From contig NZ_CP120983.1 of NCBI RefSeq assembly GCF_030719215.1, positions 1,116,001-1,180,000 of the forward strand: DNA of 64,000 nt, written 5' to 3'. The translations under genes were made by a program, and so were the position numbers. The stretch comes from Streptomyces sp. Alt3. GTDB taxonomy: Bacteria; Actinomycetota; Actinomycetes; Streptomycetales; Streptomycetaceae. Position 1 is the first letter of the stretch; every line of letters begins with the position of its first letter. The notes beneath the pieces were generated by a model. The model saw only the letters and a program-made list of their open reading frames with translations. It was not told where the DNA came from and made no database searches. Positions 59,608-64,000 of this stretch are shown one piece after another.

Positions 59608-62600
59608 ATGGCCTACCTCAGCGACGACCCCGCGACAGGGGCCCTCCTGGCCGCAGCAGGCACCCATACGCCCATCGCCGTCGCACCCGTCGAACCCGAG
59701 GCAGTGCGACGCGCCGTCCAGGACCTGGCGCAGGACCTGACGAAGGTGTGCGACGCCACCGCCACCACGGTCGACGAACCTGCCCGCGCCCGGATCGTGG
59801 TCGCCACCCTGGGCGAGAGCCCCTACCTCGACGATGCCGACGCGAGGGGCGCTCTCGCGTTGAGCGCTCTGCATGACCCGGCAGGCCAACTGCACTGGGA
59901 GGGATACCTGCTGCAGGAAGTCGACGGGCAGCTGTGGATCGTCGGAGCCGACCGACGCGGCACGATCTTCGGTGTCTACGACCTGTGCGAAGCAATAGGC
60001 GTCTCGCCCTGGTACTGGTGGGCCGACGTACCACCCCGCCGACGCGAGCACGTGACGGTGCGTCCCGGGATGCAGATCGCCGACCACCCCTCGGTCCGCT
60101 ATCGGGGGATCTTCCTCAACGACGAGGAGGAACTCGACGCCTGGGCCCGTCGGCACACGAGCGACCACACCATCGGCCCGCAGACCTACGAGAGGGTGTG
60201 CGAGCTGCTGCTGCGCCTCAAGGGGAACTACCTGTGGCCGGCGATGCACGTCAACGCCTTCAACGCCGACCCGGAGAACGGCCGCCTGGCCGACAAGATG
60301 GGTGTCGTCATCGGGACCAGCCACTGCGACATGCTGCTACGCAGCAACCAGCACGAATGGGAGCCCTGGCTCGCCGAACGCGGCGGGCAGCACGTGGAGT
60401 ACGACTACTCCCTGGACAGCCCCAACCGCGAGGCCCTGCACGAGTACTGGCACCACAGCATCAAGCAGAACAGCGGCTACGAGGTCACCTGGACCCTGGG
60501 GATGCGCGGCATCCACGACTCCGGCTTCCACACCAGAGCCATCGATGAGGACGGCGCCCTGTCCGCCGAGGACAAGCACCGCGCCCGCGTGGACCTGCTC
60601 GGCCAGGTGGTCGCCGACCAGCGTCGGCTCCTGAGCGACGAACTCGGTGAGGAACGCGCCCGCCAGGCGCCGCAAATCTTCGTGCCGTACAAGGAGGTCC
60701 TGCCGCTCTACGACGACGGGCTGGAGCTTCCCGAGGACATCACCCTCGTCTGGTCCGACGACAGCTACGGCCACCTGCGCCGATTCCCCGACGAGCGAGA
60801 ACTCCGGCGCTCGGGCGGCCACGGCCTCTACTACCACTCCTCCTACTGGTCGCCACCCTCGCGCAGCTACCTGTGGGTCTCCTCCACCCCGCCCGCACAG
60901 ATGCGCAACGAACTGAGCAAGGCGTGGGAGCGAGGCATCCGCACCCTGTGGGTCAATAACGTCGGCCCCCTCAAGCCCCTCGAACAGGACATCGAACTGT
61001 TCTTGCGCTGTGCCTGGGAGGCCGGTCGGGAGACTTCCACCGCCGACACCACCGCGTACCTCGCGGACTGGATCGACCGCACGTTCAGCGGCGGCCATGG
61101 CCCTCAGGTCGCCGAGATCCTGCAGGACTACGCCCAACTGAACAACGTGCGCAAGGTCGAGCAGCTGACGTCGAGGGTCTTCTCCCAGACCGCCTACGGC
61201 GACGAAGGCGGGCGGCGGCTCGCGCATCTGCGCCGCCTCTACGACGACGTGAACGCCGTCCGGGCCGCGCTCCCGGAGGAGGAACGCGACGCCTTCATGC
61301 AACTGGTCGCCTTCAAGGTGCACGCCGCGTACCTTGCGAACGCCCAGTTCTACTTCGCCGACCGCAGCACCCTGGCGCACGAACAGGGCAAGTTCCCGGC
61401 CGCCGACCACTGGCTGGCCGTCTCGCGCCGCTTCGACGCGCTGCGCCGCGCCCTGATCGCCCACTACAACACGGTTATGGCCGGGGGGCGGTGGCGGGAC
61501 ATCATGACGCCCGACTCCTTCCCTCCGCCGGCCACGGCACAGTACGCAGCTGGCCAGCCGGCGCTGACGCTCGGGGACCCAGGCCTCGGGGTGATCGTCT
61601 GGGGCGACGACACAGCCAGTGACGACCCGCGCCTGAGCTTCTCCGCGCACGGCACCGGCACCAAGTGGATCGAGGTCTTCAACACCGGCGCCGGCACGAT
61701 CGACTACACCCTCACCGCCGACCCCTGGATCGGCATCACCGAAACCAGCGGCAGCGTGCGGACCGAACGCCGCCTGGAAGTAAGCATCTCCGACACAGCT
61801 CGGGCCGAGGGCGGCACCGGCCGCATCACCCTGCACAGCCCCACGGACGGGCGCACCGTCGTTGTGACCGTGAACGTAGAGCCTTCGACGCCAATACCAG
61901 AACTCGCCCGCCCTTGTCACGTGGAAGCAGACGGCTACGTGTCGATGTCCGCGACGGACACGGCCGCCCGCCAGGACGGTCCGGACACCGCCTGGGTGGA
62001 GGTCGACCGGCTCGGCCGCGGTGGCGGTGGCCTGCTCGAAGTCCGACGGCGCCCCGAGGGCGACACCCCAGGCACGACTAACCGGAGCGACGGCCCCGCC
62101 GCGCTGGAGTACGACGTGCACCTGAGCACGGCTGGCGCACACCTCCTCGAAATACACCGCCTCCCCACCCTGAACTCCACGGGCCGGATGCGGCTCGCCG
62201 TCGCGCTCGACGACCGGCAGGCGGCCGTGCTGGAGTCCCCCACCACCGACGAGTACCGGGGAACCTGGAGCGACGCGGTCGTCGAGGACGTCGAGCGGCT
62301 GCGGATCCGCCTCCCCTGGGCCGACCCGGGGGTGCACACCCTGCACCTGCGCGCCCTCGACGCCGACCTCGCCTTCGGTCGTCTCGTCCTGTACACGGCA
62401 CCGCCCCGGCACACCGCGCTCGGCCCGCCCTCCAGCCCTCTGGCAGGCGAGCGGCGCCAGGACGCGCCCGACCCGCTGCCCCACGCCCACGACACCACCG
62501 TGCCGGAGCAGTTGTGCCGCGATGTCTACCGGATAGATCCGGAGACTCTGCAGCTGCCTCCCCTCGTGCATGTTCCCCGCGGCTACTGGGACGGTGACAC

Positions 62601-63237
62601 CACCTTCACACCGAACCTCACCACTCAGCAGAGGAGTCTCGGACCCGCCCGTCATCCCGCCCGGCCCGACGGCACGAAGGACCTCCTGGCCGACCTCACG
62701 CCCGGACCCGTCCGGGAACACGACGGGGTTCTGGCGATCGACGCCGAGCGGGCGCTCCTCGCCAGCGCGGACGGCTGGCTGACCCCGAGCATCGACGAGC
62801 CCGTCGTCGGCTGGACGCACACGCAGGCCGAGACCGAGGGCGGCACCGGCCTTGCCCTGCATGTCGACGCCCCCGGACGCCGATGGGAGGACCCCGGGTC
62901 TGCCCCTGGAATCCACCTCGCCGTGCAGGTCAGAACGCCGGGCAGCTATCACGTGTGGGCACTCGTCAAATTCGACGGGGCCGATGACGACTCCTGCGTG
63001 CTGGCCCTGGACGGCACCCCGCAGCCCGCGAGCGAACAGTTCGGCGGCGGTGACCTCTTCACCTTCGCCTCCGCCCAGGCGTGGGTATGGGCCGAACTCA
63101 GCGAACTGACCCTGACCGTAGGCCGGCACACGGTGTCCGTCCTCGCCCGCAAAGCACGCCTTCGCGTGGATCGCCTCTATCTGACCCTGGGCAACGAGCT
63201 CCCGCCCGGTGACGCTCAGTGGCCCCGTAACGGCTGA
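59608..63237 (+). CDS. Glycoside hydrolase family 115 (alpha-glucuronidase type)
   Basis: A 1209-residue GH115 enzyme. The N-terminal domain leads into LWIVGADRRGTIFGVYDLCEAIGVSPWYWW, a strong GH115 signature, then RGIFLNDEEELDAWA (from residue 166) and LLLRLKGNYLWPAMHVNAFN. The barrel continues with FVPYKEVLPLYDDGLELPEDITLVWSDDSYG and ends before a helical region and C-terminal beta-sandwich domains. Known members remove 4-O-methyl-glucuronic acid from xylan side chains. No signal peptide, so it works on imported oligosaccharides. It is 97 bases downstream of the GH78-like gene, probably in one transcript. Confidence 0.92.
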   Translation: MAYLSDDPATGALLAAAGTHTPIAVAPVEPEAVRRAVQDLAQDLTKVCDATATTVDEPARARIVVATLGESPYLDDADARGALALSALHDPAGQLHWEGYLLQEVDGQLWIVGADRRGTIFGVYDLCEAIGVSPWYWWADVPPRRREHVTVRPGMQIADHPSVRYRGIFLNDEEELDAWARRHTSDHTIGPQTYERVCELLLRLKGNYLWPAMHVNAFNADPENGRLADKMGVVIGTSHCDMLLRSNQHEWEPWLAERGGQHVEYDYSLDSPNREALHEYWHHSIKQNSGYEVTWTLGMRGIHDSGFHTRAIDEDGALSAEDKHRARVDLLGQVVADQRRLLSDELGEERARQAPQIFVPYKEVLPLYDDGLELPEDITLVWSDDSYGHLRRFPDERELRRSGGHGLYYHSSYWSPPSRSYLWVSSTPPAQMRNELSKAWERGIRTLWVNNVGPLKPLEQDIELFLRCAWEAGRETSTADTTAYLADWIDRTFSGGHGPQVAEILQDYAQLNNVRKVEQLTSRVFSQTAYGDEGGRRLAHLRRLYDDVNAVRAALPEEERDAFMQLVAFKVHAAYLANAQFYFADRSTLAHEQGKFPAADHWLAVSRRFDALRRALIAHYNTVMAGGRWRDIMTPDSFPPPATAQYAAGQPALTLGDPGLGVIVWGDDTASDDPRLSFSAHGTGTKWIEVFNTGAGTIDYTLTADPWIGITETSGSVRTERRLEVSISDTARAEGGTGRITLHSPTDGRTVVVTVNVEPSTPIPELARPCHVEADGYVSMSATDTAARQDGPDTAWVEVDRLGRGGGGLLEVRRRPEGDTPGTTNRSDGPAALEYDVHLSTAGAHLLEIHRLPTLNSTGRMRLAVALDDRQAAVLESPTTDEYRGTWSDAVVEDVERLRIRLPWADPGVHTLHLRALDADLAFGRLVLYTAPPRHTALGPPSSPLAGERRQDAPDPLPHAHDTTVPEQLCRDVYRIDPETLQLPPLVHVPRGYWDGDTTFTPNLTTQQRSLGPARHPARPDGTKDLLADLTPGPVREHDGVLAIDAERALLASADGWLTPSIDEPVVGWTHTQAETEGGTGLALHVDAPGRRWEDPGSAPGIHLAVQVRTPGSYHVWALVKFDGADDDSCVLALDGTPQPASEQFGGGDLFTFASAQAWVWAELSELTLTVGRHTVSVLARKARLRVDRLYLTLGNELPPGDAQWPRNG

Positions 63238-63356
63238 AGCCGTTCCGTCCGCCCCGTGTCCGGAGGGGGAAGCGGCCCGGCTCAGCATCACGTTGAGGGC
63301 CTCACCGCTCCTGAGGGCGGGCGAGACCCCATCGTCAACGAAGAAGGAGGCAGTGC

Positions 63357-64000
63357 ATGCCGAACGACCGCCCATGGCCGCTGGACGTGCCGGGGATCGC
63401 CTACGGAGGCGACTACAACCCCGAGCAGTGGCCGCTGGAGACCCAGCTGGAGGACATCCGGCTGATGCAGGAGGCGGGGGTGAATTTGGTGAGCGTCGCC
63501 ATCTTCTCCTGGGCACATCTCGAACCCCGCGAAGGCGCTTACGACTTCGCCTGGCTGGACGAGGTCCTGGACCGACTGCACACCGGCGGCATCCGCGTCG
63601 CCCTGGCCACGGCGACCGCTTCACCGCCCCCGTGGCTGACCCGCAAGCATCCCGAGATCCTGCCCGAACAGGCCGACGGCACCGTCCTGCACCAGGGCTC
63701 CCGCCAGTCGTACGCCGTCTCCTCGCCGGTCTTCCGCCAATACGCTCTGGCCATGACCCGCCGGATGGCGGAGCGCTACCGCGATCACCCGGCACTTGCG
63801 CTGTGGCACGTCGACAACGAACTCGGCTGCCACGTACCGCACGACTACTCCGACAACGCCGCGGTGGCCTTCAGGAGCTGGCTCCAGGAGCGCTACAAGA
63901 GCATCGACGCACTCAACTCGGCATGGGGAACGGCGTTCTGGTCACAGCGCTACGACTCCTTCGGGGAGATACTGCCGCCCCGTTCAGCCCCCACGTATGT
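63357..64000 (+). CDS. Beta-galactosidase, GH42 (3' end outside window)
   Basis: The first 214 residues of a GH42 enzyme; the frame is still open at the window edge. AAGGAGG lies six bases before the ATG. The opening GIAYGGDYNPEQWP is a GH42 hallmark, and WHVDNELGCH contains the acid/base Glu155 preceded by Asn154. No signal peptide is present. It should remove galactose from oligosaccharides imported by the upstream transporter. It follows the GH115 gene after 119 bases on the same strand. Confidence 0.9.
   Translation, partial: MPNDRPWPLDVPGIAYGGDYNPEQWPLETQLEDIRLMQEAGVNLVSVAIFSWAHLEPREGAYDFAWLDEVLDRLHTGGIRVALATATASPPPWLTRKHPEILPEQADGTVLHQGSRQSYAVSSPVFRQYALAMTRRMAERYRDHPALALWHVDNELGCHVPHDYSDNAAVAFRSWLQERYKSIDALNSAWGTAFWSQRYDSFGEILPPRSAPTY

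Noticed and set aside
60337..63795. 1152-codon minus-strand frame opposite GH115
   Set aside because: Antisense artefact of third-position GC; GH115 is unambiguous on the plus strand.
1..64000. tRNA, rRNA, CRISPR arrays and biosynthetic gene cluster cores
   Set aside because: No cloverleaf sequence, rRNA segment, regularly spaced repeat array, polyketide synthase or peptide synthetase module was recognised on reading.

Overview
The window looks like chromosomal DNA of a Streptomyces or a close relative. GC is very high, long spurious antisense frames run through every gene, many operon genes overlap as ATGA, secreted proteins carry twin-arginine or lipobox signals, and two promoters fit leaderless transcripts. 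No rRNA, tRNA or CRISPR array was seen. Most of the window is catabolic accessory genome: transporters, glycosidases and flavin monooxygenase systems, each with its own regulator or operator.

1-2.7 kb: end of an XRE/MmyB-type regulator, a cupin gene read from an apparently leaderless promoter, an Rrf2-type regulator and a DsbA-fold protein. 2.8-11.3 kb: a probable organosulfur scavenging operon. It starts with a 24-residue leader peptide (2818-2892) carrying cysteine codons and a strong hairpin (3077-3107). Then come a five-gene peptide-type ABC transporter, an NtaA/SnaA/DszA-type flavin monooxygenase, an alpha/beta hydrolase with an aspartate at its nucleophile elbow, and an SsuE-like FMN reductase. 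11.3-13.7 kb holds a phytoene-dehydrogenase-like oxidoreductase and a nucleotidyltransferase-fold protein.

13.8-27.0 kb: a locus that fits use of a sulfated, fucose-bearing uronic-acid glycan. It has an apparently cytoplasmic sulfatase, a sugar ABC importer, a GntR/LacI-type regulator, a Gfo/Idh/MocA dehydrogenase, a beta-helix protein, a large secreted PL8 lyase of the chondroitinase ABC type and a GH29 fucosidase. Paired ATTCAT repeats lie between the divergent sulfatase and importer promoters.

27.3-29.3 kb: an unusual two-gene unit, a MACPF-like protein and a small protein made of two tandem Wza-like domains. 29.7-32.4 kb: inositol-phosphatase-family and gamma-glutamyltransferase genes. 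32.4-35.1 kb: scar of an integrative element, with the C-terminal part of a tyrosine integrase, a complete IS3-family element with a 4-bp target duplication, and a PD-(D/E)XK nuclease-like gene whose end runs into the IS.

35.5-49.9 kb: a dispersed catabolic set of GH43, GH78 and GH3 glycosidases, a luciferase-like monooxygenase, a flavin reductase fused to an IclR-type ligand domain, two MFS transporters and an NAD(P)H:FMN reductase. Six copies of a 16-bp palindrome (CAGAAT-N4-ATTCTG) sit upstream of five of these genes and suggest one regulon for glycoside uptake, deglycosylation and oxidation. 50.1-51.9 kb: an HSL-type esterase and a TetR regulator.

52.4-64 kb: a LacI-controlled polysaccharide locus. 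Two GTTATCGATAAC-type operators cover the promoter of a sugar ABC importer, followed by a GH78-like enzyme with an inserted beta-sandwich, a GH115 alpha-glucuronidase and the start of a GH42 beta-galactosidase that runs off the window. The combination points to plant glycans with rhamnose, glucuronic acid and galactose or xylose.
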